64,000 nucleotides of DNA from Bubalus kerabau (lineage: Eukaryota > Chordata > Mammalia > Artiodactyla > Bovidae). Location: assembly GCF_029407905.1 (NCBI RefSeq), contig NC_073627.1, forward strand, positions 130,771,697-130,835,696, read 5' to 3'. The notes under the pieces are model-generated. The model saw nothing but the letters and a program-made list of their open reading frames with translations. It made no database searches and was not told the origin of the DNA. Each line of letters begins with the position of its first letter. The stretch's first letter is position 1. Positions 55,181 through 64,000 of this stretch are shown here, in pieces. The position numbers and the translations under genes were made by a program.

Positions 55181-55625
55181 GTGTTGATCTTAATACAGCT
55201 AGTTATATTCTCCGTGGGAGAAAGGAAAACAAGGACGAGGTTAGACACTCTCCTACAGCCTGCTCTTCCACTTTCACTCTTTCCCTAAGGCCTTCAATCT
55301 AGAACATCCTGGCTCCCTGCTCCTAAATGTCATTATTCCCATGCTGCTGTAAATGATGGTTACTATAAATTACATAGGAAATACAAGAAATCAAAAGCTA
55401 GTTTTATGTTTGTTCATGTACAAAAGGGAGATAGTAAGAGTCACTGAAGTCAGTACTTACAGTCTGAGACTTTTTTTTTAAAGGGTTCAATGCATTATTC
55501 AAGTTAAAAAAATAATGAATTGGACCTCGGCCTGCCTCTAGCAGATGGACCATGTTGCCTGTCCCCAGCCCTTTTTTAAGAAGCTCCCTTTATTCTGCGA
55601 TACCCCAAGTGTCTGCAGGCATGGT
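55181..55625. other. Intergenic, no gene recognised
   Basis: Unique-looking sequence. Nothing named. Confidence 0.35.
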
Positions 55626-55629
55626 GGCT

Positions 55630-55790
55630 TACAAGCACCTTCTCACATGGTGCATAATCAGATCCTAATCACCACCCAGTGCAGTAGAGAAATCATTTGA
55701 ATCCCTGTTGTACACATGGGATAACTGGAGCATAAAGAATGTGGGATTTTCAGGGTCACACAGCAGGAAAGGCATAAAGCCAGTTTTCAT
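55630..55790 (-). repeat. MIR-like fragment
   Basis: Antisense order: gtacacatgggataactgga and tcagggtcacacagcaggaa. Confidence 0.65.
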
Positions 55791-56372
55791 TTCTCAGTTC
55801 AGGGAATATGAATTCTAGAGTTCTGTGTTGGCTTCTCTCTCCCAAAGTGGCAGTACGTCCACCATTTTTTGGTTTCACTTGGGGTGCCTTGGTGCTAGTC
55901 ATTGGGAGGGGGAGCAAGTGAAAACATGATGATGACTCAGCGATCAATAAGAAAATGGGCTTTTCTCAGTGAAGCAGAGGTGGGGAAGTAGTCAGCTTCC
56001 TTCTTCTAATAACAGGGTATAGGTTTTGTTTTTAAACCAGCATGAGTCCTGGGTCCCTCTTACCCTTTGTCTCTCATGCTTTCAAAGCTTTCTTTTTCCT
56101 TCATATTCCAAGCCCACAAGTATTTGTTTTTGTTTTTTATTTCACCTGTATTTAGTAGTTGTTGTTCTACTGCAAAGAAGTACTTTCCTCTCCCCTCCAT
56201 CAGTTTGTATATTCACTTATTAACTCATATCACTATGGTCTCATGGATTCTTGTTTTAATTAATGAGTTTTTGTTTTATTCCATGGATTTCAAAGACTGA
56301 ACTATATATTTGTTCAGTGGGAACCACTTCATTCTGGCTCCTGGGTCCTTTTGATGTGTTCCCATAACTCTG
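55791..56372. other. Intergenic, no gene recognised
   Basis: T-rich unique-looking sequence. Nothing named. Confidence 0.35.
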
Positions 56373-56386
56373 TGAGCATATCCTTA

Positions 56387-56594
56387 TTGTTGCTGTTCAG
56401 TTGCTAAGTCGTGTTTGACTCTTTGCAACCCCAAGGACTGTAGCAAACCAGGCTTCTCTGTCCATGGGATATCCCAGGCAAGAATACTGGAGTGGGTCGC
56501 CCCTTCCTTCTCCAGGGGTTCTTCCTGGATGAGGAATTGCACCCATGTCTCCTGCACTGGCAGGTGGATTCTTTACCACTTTACCAGGGAAGCC
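56387..56594 (-). mobile_element. Bov-tA SINE
   Basis: Antisense Bov-tA with head at 56570-56594. Perfect 14-bp duplication tgagcatatcctta at 56373-56386 and 56595-56608. Confidence 0.95.
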
Positions 56595-56609
56595 TGAGCA
56601 TATCCTTAA

Positions 56610-57240
56610 TTGGCACAAAAAGGTGTTTCATATTTTTCTTTTACTTTCCTTGCCCCCACCTTAAATTCACTGTATTTTGAGAATTGGTGGATACCACCCA
56701 GTGTTAAAAATTGAAGTCTTCAGCCATTGTACGAGCCAGAGGAGATCATGATTTCTTCTCAAAATATGACCCTTCTGTGCCTTCAAATGAAAGGACAAAG
56801 ACGATGATTGCCCCCAAGAAGGCCTGTGTTTGTAATTCATTCCAAGGGTAAACAAATCTACTAACTTTAGTTTCTTATGGCATCCCTTTCATGGAAGAGA
56901 ATTTCAAACTTTGTCTCAGATGACACTACATAGGAAGCAGGAGATCAAACATGTGGGACAGGGTAACAGGAGATGAATATGGAATGGACTGCCTCCCTTA
57001 CTAACAGTGCCTCTGACCCACATGAGGCTGTCCTCCCAAGGAGCCTACAGGGCAGGCGGCAGAGCAGCAAACCTCAGGGTGCAGAGGTCTGTCACTCCTG
57101 ACTCCCACATGGTGAAAGGTAAGCCTCTGTGCTGGGGACACCTGAGTGGCCGGGCTGTCCTTTCTACACTCATAGGTGCAGCCAGAGCCTACTCTTAAGA
57201 CAGTGTTGATCATGGCCCCTTTTCTATTAAACATAAATTC
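56610..57240. other. Intergenic, no gene recognised
   Basis: Unique-looking sequence. Nothing named. Confidence 0.35.
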
Positions 57241-57535
57241 AATCAGGAAAGATTTGAAACTCACAGAAAATTACAGAGAACTATGTCAAAAGCACCAATG
57301 TGCCCATCGCTAGATGATAGAAGAAATGTTAACATTTGCCTTAGATCCTTTTAGAAAGAAAGCAAAACTACAGATAAAATTGAAAACCAATTTCCCGCCC
57401 TCTCCCTCCAGAGGTAACTCTCAAGTTAGTCGGCAGCTTCTTAGTGCTCAATATTACTTTGTTTTTATGTGAGTAAACACCAATGTGTAGTATTGACTTG
57501 TATATTTAAAACATTTCATAAGCAATACTCAAACA

Positions 57536-58604
57536 TGCTATGCATCTCAGGCCCCAGGCCCCTATTTTGTGTTTTTTTTTTTGTTGTTGTTGTTTTTTTC
57601 CAATCATAGAGGCTAGTTTTGTTTTAGGTAAGGGACACCACAAAGAACCAAGACAAACCCAGAGACGGAACAAGCTAAATCCAACATGGTAGGCAAAGTA
57701 GGCTAAAGGTCGCCGCTTAATGTACCTTGATTTATCGCTGTATTTCCATGGCAACCCCTGAGCGCGGAGGGACACTTACCCTGATTTCTTTGTGTTTGTT
57801 TCAAAAGTACCTGGTGTTTGGCAGAGATGCTTTGGGGCTGTACTTTGAGAGATAATATAGCGGTCAACCACTGGAACTCTCTCGGAAGACCATGAGAACG
57901 CGCCTGCGCAGATATACCAGGGGGGGCTGTCCTGGCATTACCTTTGCTTCATTACCTTGTTAAGGTCGCCACCCAAAGTGGGGACTCGTGCTCTGCTAGA
58001 CTCAATTTGTGTCACGTGCGAAGAAGGATGGAAAATTGTGCATGCCCTGTCTGCCCCGGGCAATCTCTGCAGCTTTCCCAGAGCCCTATCTGCCTCCTAA
58101 CCCTTTGAGTTCCCTCACTCCCCTCTCTTTTGGAAGAAGGTGCTTTTAGGGTGGGAACGTCTCTTCTCCATTCTCTGACCATTGCGTAAAAGCCTGTTTT
58201 GCTTGCACCAAACTCAATTTCGTTACTGGCAGAGCAAACCAGAGAAGGCAATGGCAACCTGCTCCAGTACTCTTGCCTGGAAAATCCCATGGACGGAGGA
58301 GCCTGGTAGGCTGCAGTCCATGGGGTCGCGAAGAGTCGGACAAAACTGAGTGAGCTCACTTTCACTTTTCACTTTCATGCATTGGAGAAGGAAATGGCAA
58401 CCCACTCCAGTGTTCTTGCCTGGAGAATCCCAGGGACGGGGGAGCCTGGGGGGCTGCCGTCTGTGGGGTCGCACAGAGTCGGACACGACTGAAGCAACTT
58501 AGCAGCAGCAGCAGAGCAAACCTGGGCAGAGAAAGAAGTCCCTGACTGATAGGGTGTGTGGTGGGAGGGGAGCTTTGGTTCAACTGGGGCAGCAAGAGTT
58601 CATG
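57536..58604. mobile_element. Unidentified insertion, possible ERV solo LTR, with a Bov-A2 inside
   Basis: About 1 kb, GC-richer than its surroundings, with acgcgcctgcgcagat near 57898 and ttgccatggaaatacagcga on the minus strand (about 57735-57754), features often seen in LTRs. It has no long frame. I could not fix TG...CA ends or a target duplication. Confidence 0.35.
58241..58510 (+). mobile_element. Bov-A2 SINE, young-looking
   Basis: Complete two-monomer element. Perfect 12-bp duplication gcagagcaaacc at 58229-58240 and 58511-58522. Confidence 0.95.
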
Positions 58605-58762
58605 TCTAACTCAGAAATAGTATCATACTGCTTGTATCTTTTTTCAGTTGGCTTCTAATTTTCACCTAACACTGAGATTTAGCCATGTTAACATTAATAA
58701 TGTAGATCTAGTTCATTTATTGTGTTAGATACTATTTTGTTGTATGACATTCCTATAATATG

Positions 58763-58990
58763 TGCATGTGCCTGCTAAGTTGATTCAGTCTTGCCCAACT
58801 CTTTGAGACCCCAAGGACTGTAGCCCGCCAGGCTCCTCCATCCAAGGGATTCTCCAGGCAAGAACACTGGAGTGGGTTGCCATGCCCTCTTCCAGGGGTT
58901 CTTCCTGACCCAGGGATCGAACCCGTGCTTCTTTACACCTCCTGCATTCGCAGATGAATTCTTTACCACTATCCCCATCTGGGAAGCCCT
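58763..58990 (-). mobile_element. Bov-tA SINE
   Basis: Antisense body and head with a short extra stretch (cttctttacacctcctgcat) in the head. Duplication tataatatg at 58754-58762 and 58991-58999. Confidence 0.9.
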
Positions 58991-59019
58991 TATAATATGA
59001 TATTGCTCTTATTAATTCC

Positions 59020-59860
59020 TAATGCTTTGTACATTCTCTTGGATTTTCTTTGAAGATAATAAACTCACCTGGAATAATGACCATTTTGTTTCTATCCCTA
59101 AACCTCTTATTTCTATTTTTAATATAATGTTGAATAGGAGTTCAAGTGGAGATTATTTTGTTCTTTTTCTAATTAAAGAGATTGTAAGGGTTGCATTTTT
59201 AGGTATGATGCTTCTGGTAGGTTTTGGTAGTTACCTTTTTATCAAGTTAAGGAAACTACCTCTTAGCACTAGCTTGCCTGGAGTGGTTTTTCCCAATGTC
59301 CATTCATGACTGGCTTCATTACGTTTCTTCTTCTGAATCTATTGACACCGATTATATAATTTTCTCCTTTCAATTTCCCAATTTAGTTAATTACATCATT
59401 GGATTTACTAATGTTAAAGTAGTCTACTTTTTTTAAGGAGAAGATGAGATAGAGGACCAACCTCTATTTATTGGGGTCAGGATGTATTTATTTTTAAACA
59501 CAGCTCAATTAAGTTTGCTATCCAGCTGTTTGCTATCTATGTATCTATTTTAAAAATTCTTGTATTTTTGTACGTTTGAGGTGGGGGGTGCTGTACATCT
59601 TTCTTCCCTGTCTGGTTTATTATCTAGACTATACTGGATTCATAAAATAAGTTGAGAAGTTTCATCTTTGTTTACTGTCTGGAAGATTTATATATAGTTG
59701 GAATTATCTGTTCTATGAAAGTTTAAAGGATCCACCTGGAGAACCATCTGTAATCCATAATTTCTTTATGGGAAGATTGAAAAACTATTAATTCAAGTTT
59801 TTACATTGTTATAAAAGTACTTGGGTTTTCCATTTCTTCTCAAATTAGTAATGGCAAGTA
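59020..59860 (-). mobile_element. L1 ORF2 fragment, diverged
   Basis: Antisense ORF2 text: tatgatgcttctggtaggtt, gaatctattgacaccgatta, ggattcataaaataagttga. The 95-codon plus-strand frame at 59022-59309 is therefore a shadow. Confidence 0.65.
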
Positions 59861-59875
59861 TAGTATTTTAGATTG

Positions 59876-59985
59876 GGGTAGATAAACTATGGCATTTGAG
59901 CCAAATGCAGCAACTTTTTGTAAATAAAGTATTATTGGAACATGGTCATACATATTTATTTACATATTGTCTATGACTGATTAGG
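59876..59985 (+). mobile_element. Ancient hAT-like transposon fragment
   Basis: ataaactatggcatttgagc, then tttttgtaaataaagtatta and tttacatattgtctatgact follow a common old mammalian DNA transposon. Family not named. Confidence 0.55.
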
Positions 59986-60104
59986 TTGTGTTCTCCTAAT
60001 CAATTCCCAGTACCTATCCTCTGTCTCCTTGAAACTCGTAGCTTTTCTATCCTCAGTATAGATGAAGAATTTAAGAATAAAGTTTTCAGTTCACTTCATC
60101 TGAC

Positions 60105-60290
60105 TTGGTCATCCATCAGTCCTTCTATTCAGTGACTACTTGGTGTCCACATTCCCAGTGTTATTTTAAAAGCACTGGGGATATAGCAGTGAACAAACAA
60201 GTCCATGCCCTCATGAAGCTTATAGTCAAGGATGGAGTTTCAGACAATAGACAGATATATATTATGCCTGGTGTATTTGGGAGAAAAATA
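60105..60290 (-). repeat. L2-type fragment
   Basis: Order ttctattcagtgactacttg, gggatatagcagtgaacaaa, ccctcatgaagcttatagtc is the antisense L2 3' pattern. Confidence 0.65.
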
Positions 60291-60339
60291 AAAAATAGTA
60301 GTCTTTGGCTACTATTTCCATTTCTGTAACATTCTTTAG

Positions 60340-61760
60340 TCTATTAAATTTATTTATTTCTTTTGTATCAATATTGCATTTCTAGATATTAGAATTTACC
60401 AATTTCATGTAGGTTTTCAAATTCATTACTATGGAAGATTTCATTCTTCTGTTTTCAACTTTTTGCATCTTATTGTCTTTGTAGATAACATAATGTTGAA
60501 TTTTTTAAAAAAAGCCCAGTCTTACTGTTTTTCTCTTCTAATTGAGACATTTTCTAATTTATATTTATTTTATATTTAAACTTAGTTGCCATTTTATTCA
60601 CATTTTTCATTTATTTGCCTTCTTTTATTTCTATTCTTACCTATCACTGGATATGAGCAGGTTTAAAAGTTATACTCTATTTATGCATCTGATGATTGCT
60701 TTAAACTTAAGATTATTATATATTTAAAGTTTTCTCCAATTAATGTATTAAACTTGTCAGAATTTATGTCTTTCACCTAAAATATCAAATACTTTAGTCT
60801 GCTCTCATGTCCTTCAGTTTCTTCCCCACCCCTATTCCAATGCCATCATTACGTGACAATGGTTTATTTTCTTTTTTTCAGTCATGCTATATTTTTTAAT
60901 TACTTTCCCAGATTTATATCTCTTACATTTTGAGTACTTTCTCTAAAATTATTTTCAATGTGTGGTAACCCTTTTTGTATCTTACATGCCTGAGAATTTT
61001 TTTTATTACCCTTCATATTTTAATGCCAATTTTTGGATATAAAGTTCTACTTTGTAAATTTTTTTTTCAGTTAAAAAATTACTTTCCACTTCTTGTATCC
61101 TACACTGCTTTTGTAAAGGCTAATGCCTCTCTGCAGATAGTGTACTCTTTCCCTCGGTATTTCTCTGCTTTTTCTAGGTAGGTATTCTTTAACCACTAGA
61201 GTCTTTTCAAATTGTACCTTTGCCTTTGGGACGAAAAAAAAAAACAAAAACCCACTACAATCCAAGTATGGGTTTTCATTCTCTACTTTAAATGTGAGGT
61301 CTTTCATCTTTTCCTAATTCTAGAAAATTAATGTCCATTTATTTGTTCAAATATTTTCTCCTTTCTATTTTCCTTTTTCTCTCTCTTGTTAGAACTCCTA
61401 TTATTTGGATGTTGAAAATTTTACTTCTAATATCTTTACTTTTTAGATTTTTTTTTCTTTTGTATTTCTTAAGAATTTGTTTTGTTTTGTTTTCTGTTGC
61501 CATCTGGGAGAATCCCTCAATTTGATCTTTCAGTTCACTAATAAATTCTTCATAAATCTGTACTAAATATATGAATATATTCTTCAGCTAAATCTGTCCT
61601 ATCATTTATCTGATAAAATGTGAATATTTCCACTTGGGTTTAAAATAATTTGCTGTTCTTATCTCATAATCCAATGATTTATTATGTTTACTTTAAATTC
61701 TTGGCCTAGTCTTCTGTTTCATACAATCCATGGTGCTTCATTTGCCACTTTCATTGTAAT
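60340..61760 (-). mobile_element. Ancient LINE remnant (L1M/HAL1-type), A/T-rich
   Basis: Long T-rich antisense LINE-like text, with tgttagaactcctattattt and gatctttcagttcactaata. Frames here are random A/T frames. Confidence 0.45.
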
Positions 61761-62218
61761 TTTTTTGATAATCTCGCTTTTAAGATGCCTCCCCCCCACC
61801 CCTCCCCCCAGTGAGCTCCTGCTACTCTGGTCATGTGTATTTGGGGATTTCCAACAGAGAACTCTAGTCTGTGTCTGTCCTTGTGAATATAAAGTGTAGC
61901 TAGTGGATAGTGTCCCCACAGGGCCACTATTGATTACTTCTCATTGCTGACTCCCCATAAGGCAACCTTCTGGTTCAGGGTTTCAATTTAAACTTTTAAG
62001 GAATAGATGCAACATAGTATCTTGGATTGGATCCTGGAAAAGAACAAGGACATCAGTAGAAAAAACCTGGCAAATATGAGTATGGTTTTTGCTATTAATA
62101 ATGTACCCATGTTAATTGCACTGCGGTTATGTAAGACATTAACATGAAGAGAAACTGGATGAAGGGTGTACAAGAAACCTTTGTGCTATGGCTGAAACTT
62201 TTATGTAAACCTAACATT

Positions 62219-62424
62219 GGTGGCTCAGTTGCTCAGTCGTGTCCCTCTCTTGCGACCCCATGGACTGTAGCCCAGCGGGCTCCTCTGTCCATGGGATTTC
62301 CCAGGCAAGATTACTGCAGTGGGATACCATTTCCTTCTCCAGGGGATCTTCCCAACCCAGGGTTTGAACCAGGTCTCCTACATTGCAGAAAGATTCTTTA
62401 CCAACTGAGCCATCAGAGAAGCCC
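62219..62424 (-). mobile_element. Bov-tA SINE
   Basis: Antisense: cagttgctcagtcgtgtccc to gagccatcagagaagccc. Imperfect duplication aaacctaacatt / aaacttgacatt. Confidence 0.9.
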
Positions 62425-62546
62425 AAACTTGACATTATTCCAAAATAAAACATTTTTATAAATATTTTTGATAAGTGAACTAGACACTCAGGTATAATTA
62501 TCTATAGGTGTATTTCAGTTTAACTAAAACATTTTAAAAGTGTAAA

Positions 62547-62564
62547 ACACACACACACACACAC
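62547..62564 (+). repeat. (AC)9 microsatellite
   Basis: 18 bases of AC repeat. Confidence 0.95.
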
Positions 62565-62689
62565 TTATACCCCTTAAAAACCCTTTCAGTCAAAGTGCCA
62601 GTGAGAAGACAGGATTGCCCTTTGTTGTAATCCCCCCACTTTTGAGGTTCTGAAAGGGAAGGACTGGAAAATTAAAACTCAAGGCAAGC

Positions 62690-63190
62690 TGGTCCAGTCA
62701 TCCCACAGTTCACTGATGCTTTTATTTTTAAAGCTCTATTTTCTCTCTGTTTCATTTGCATAGATGTAATTGTTTGGCTTTCAAGTTCACTGATCTTTTT
62801 TTCTCTACTGTCTAATCCACTGTTAATCCAATCAGTGTATTTTAAAATCTCAGACATAATTTTCATCTCTAGAAGTCTTATTTGGGTCTTTTGTATATTC
62901 TCCATGTCTGCTTAACTTTGTAAACACTAGGAATGCAGTTATAATACTTGCTAAGGTCCTTCTCTGCTGATTCTAACATCTGTGTCACTTCTGAGTTGGT
63001 TTTGCTTGGTTGGTCTCACTATGGGACATATTTTCCTGAATTTTTGCATGCCTGGCAATCTTTGGATACCAGACATTGTTAATTTTGCCTTACTGGTTTT
63101 GGACACGTTGTATTCCTATACATCTCCAGTTTTGTTCTGGGATACAATTAAGTCCTTGGAAACACTGTGATTCTTTCAGGTCTAACTTTT
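62690..63190 (-). mobile_element. Ancient LINE remnant, same class as 60340-61760
   Basis: ttcatctctagaagtcttat, gattctaacatctgtgtcac, tttgcatgcctggcaatctt and gataccagacattgttaatt are characteristic of this old antisense LINE region. Confidence 0.6.
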
Positions 63191-64000
63191 ACAATTCACT
63201 AGGTGGGTCTAGGGGCTTCCCAGGTAGCTCAGTGTAGTCTGCCTGGTGGCTGTAGGCATGGTTCCCAGCGCTGTGTGAGGCATAGGACATTTTCCCTCCA
63301 AGCTTTCATGTGGTTCTTTCCTCCACTTCACGTAGTTTCTTCAGGTGACTTGTGGTTGATGGGTGCACAGGAGGTTCTATGCAGATTTCTGAGATCTTCT
63401 CACTGTGCGAGCTCTCTTCTTTGGAGCTCTGTGTTATGTACTCTGGCTGCTTTGGTCTTCCTGGACTCTCAGCTCCATCTCCTTGACTACAGGAGTCTGC
63501 AGGCTCTGCCTCAGTTGTCCCTCAAGTGCCATAGCCAGAGAATTCTCTTAAGGCCGTACATTGGGACAATCTGCTTCGGGTCTCTTAGGCACGGTTGTCT
63601 TCTGTTTTGTGACTTCTATATCTTGAAAAACACTGTTTTATGTATTTTTTCTTTCTTTCTTTTTTGTTATTGTTTTATAAAGTAGGGTAAATTGGTTGCT
63701 GTTACTCCATATTACTGGAAACAGAAGTCCCACATTCTTTTTGTTATTGTTGTTCCCTATATTTTAATGGTGTGTTGAGGGAGGTTTCGTGTAGTGAGGG
63801 CAAAGAGGGGCCAGGACAGCTTTCCCAGTTTCAAAACTCAATGGCTCCCTCTTCCATTGTTACCATGAAGAACTCAAAATGTGGCCCCTCTGGGTAGCCA
63901 CTTAGTCTCTCAGGGCTAAGATTTCTGCCTCCAGAGTGTGCTTCCTAGAACTCTACAGGCCATACGCTTCAAGGTGGACAGGACACAGGTTTTTAAAAAT
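63191..64000. other. Intergenic to the window end, no gene recognised
   Basis: A short SINE-like start (ggcttcccaggtagctcag near 63212) may be a truncated Bov-tA head. The 160-codon frame at 63203-63685 has no family and overlaps repeat-derived sequence. Confidence 0.35.

Larger units (their letters stand above)
57245..58762 (-). mobile_element. Ancient L1 3' region split by a ~1 kb insertion
   Basis: Left arm 57245-57535 (tttgaaactcacagaaaatt, ctccagaggtaactctcaag, caatgtgtagtattgacttg) and right arm from about 58605 (tagtatcatactgcttgtat to the flank of the next SINE) are consecutive in this old antisense L1 class. The material between them is not L1. Confidence 0.6.

Noticed and set aside
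63203..63685. 160-codon plus-strand frame
   Set aside because: Begins in a SINE-like fragment and continues in old repeat-flanking DNA; no homology recognised.

Overview
This window is mammalian nuclear DNA from a ruminant, almost certainly a bovid. Interspersed repeats restricted to or typical of ruminants are everywhere: BovB (RTE-type) LINEs, Bov-tA and Bov-A2 SINEs that carry the BovB tail, and CHR-2-type tRNA-derived SINEs. They sit on an older mammalian background of MIR, L2, L1M, MER5/hAT and MLT1. The sequence alone does not let me choose between cattle, sheep, goat or relatives.

Only two protein-coding genes are supported. They stand head to head in the middle of the window. ALG2 lies on the minus strand (CDS exons at 30890-31237 and 27479-28381; 416 residues, intact). 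It encodes the mannosyltransferase that adds the second and third mannoses of the dolichol-linked oligosaccharide at the cytosolic face of the ER. SEC61B lies on the plus strand (CDS exons at 31691-31693, 31875-31972, 36123-36224 and 39270-39357; 96 residues, intact). It encodes the tail-anchored beta subunit of the Sec61 translocon. The start codons are 453 bp apart across a CpG-rich segment with GC-box, ETS-like and NRF1-like motifs, consistent with one bidirectional housekeeping promoter. Both products serve the early secretory pathway: ALG2 builds the glycan donor and Sec61 translocates the chains that receive it. The same ALG2/SEC61B arrangement exists in human 9q22, between TGFBR1 and NR4A3. 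Neither of those flanking genes has a recognisable exon here.

Layout: 1-27 kb is intergenic, with six BovB pieces, several L1 pieces and many SINEs. One BovB (20419-22342) keeps a 549-codon reverse-transcriptase reading frame. A repeat-poor stretch at about 14.1-15.3 kb looks like a conserved non-coding element. 27-31.2 kb is ALG2, 31.7-39.6 kb is SEC61B, and 40-64 kb is intergenic. The last part holds SINEs with clean target-site duplications, two MLT1 LTRs (one split by a Bov-A2 that seems to carry transduced 3' sequence), a roughly 1-kb unidentified insertion near 57.5-58.6 kb, and A/T-rich ancient LINE remnants to the end.

I found no sign of an unknown gene system. The notable signals are the bidirectional promoter, the candidate enhancer, nested and inverted retroelements, and one possible unclassified LTR. 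Repeat boundaries are read by eye against remembered consensus sequences and are approximate, except where a target-site duplication fixes them.
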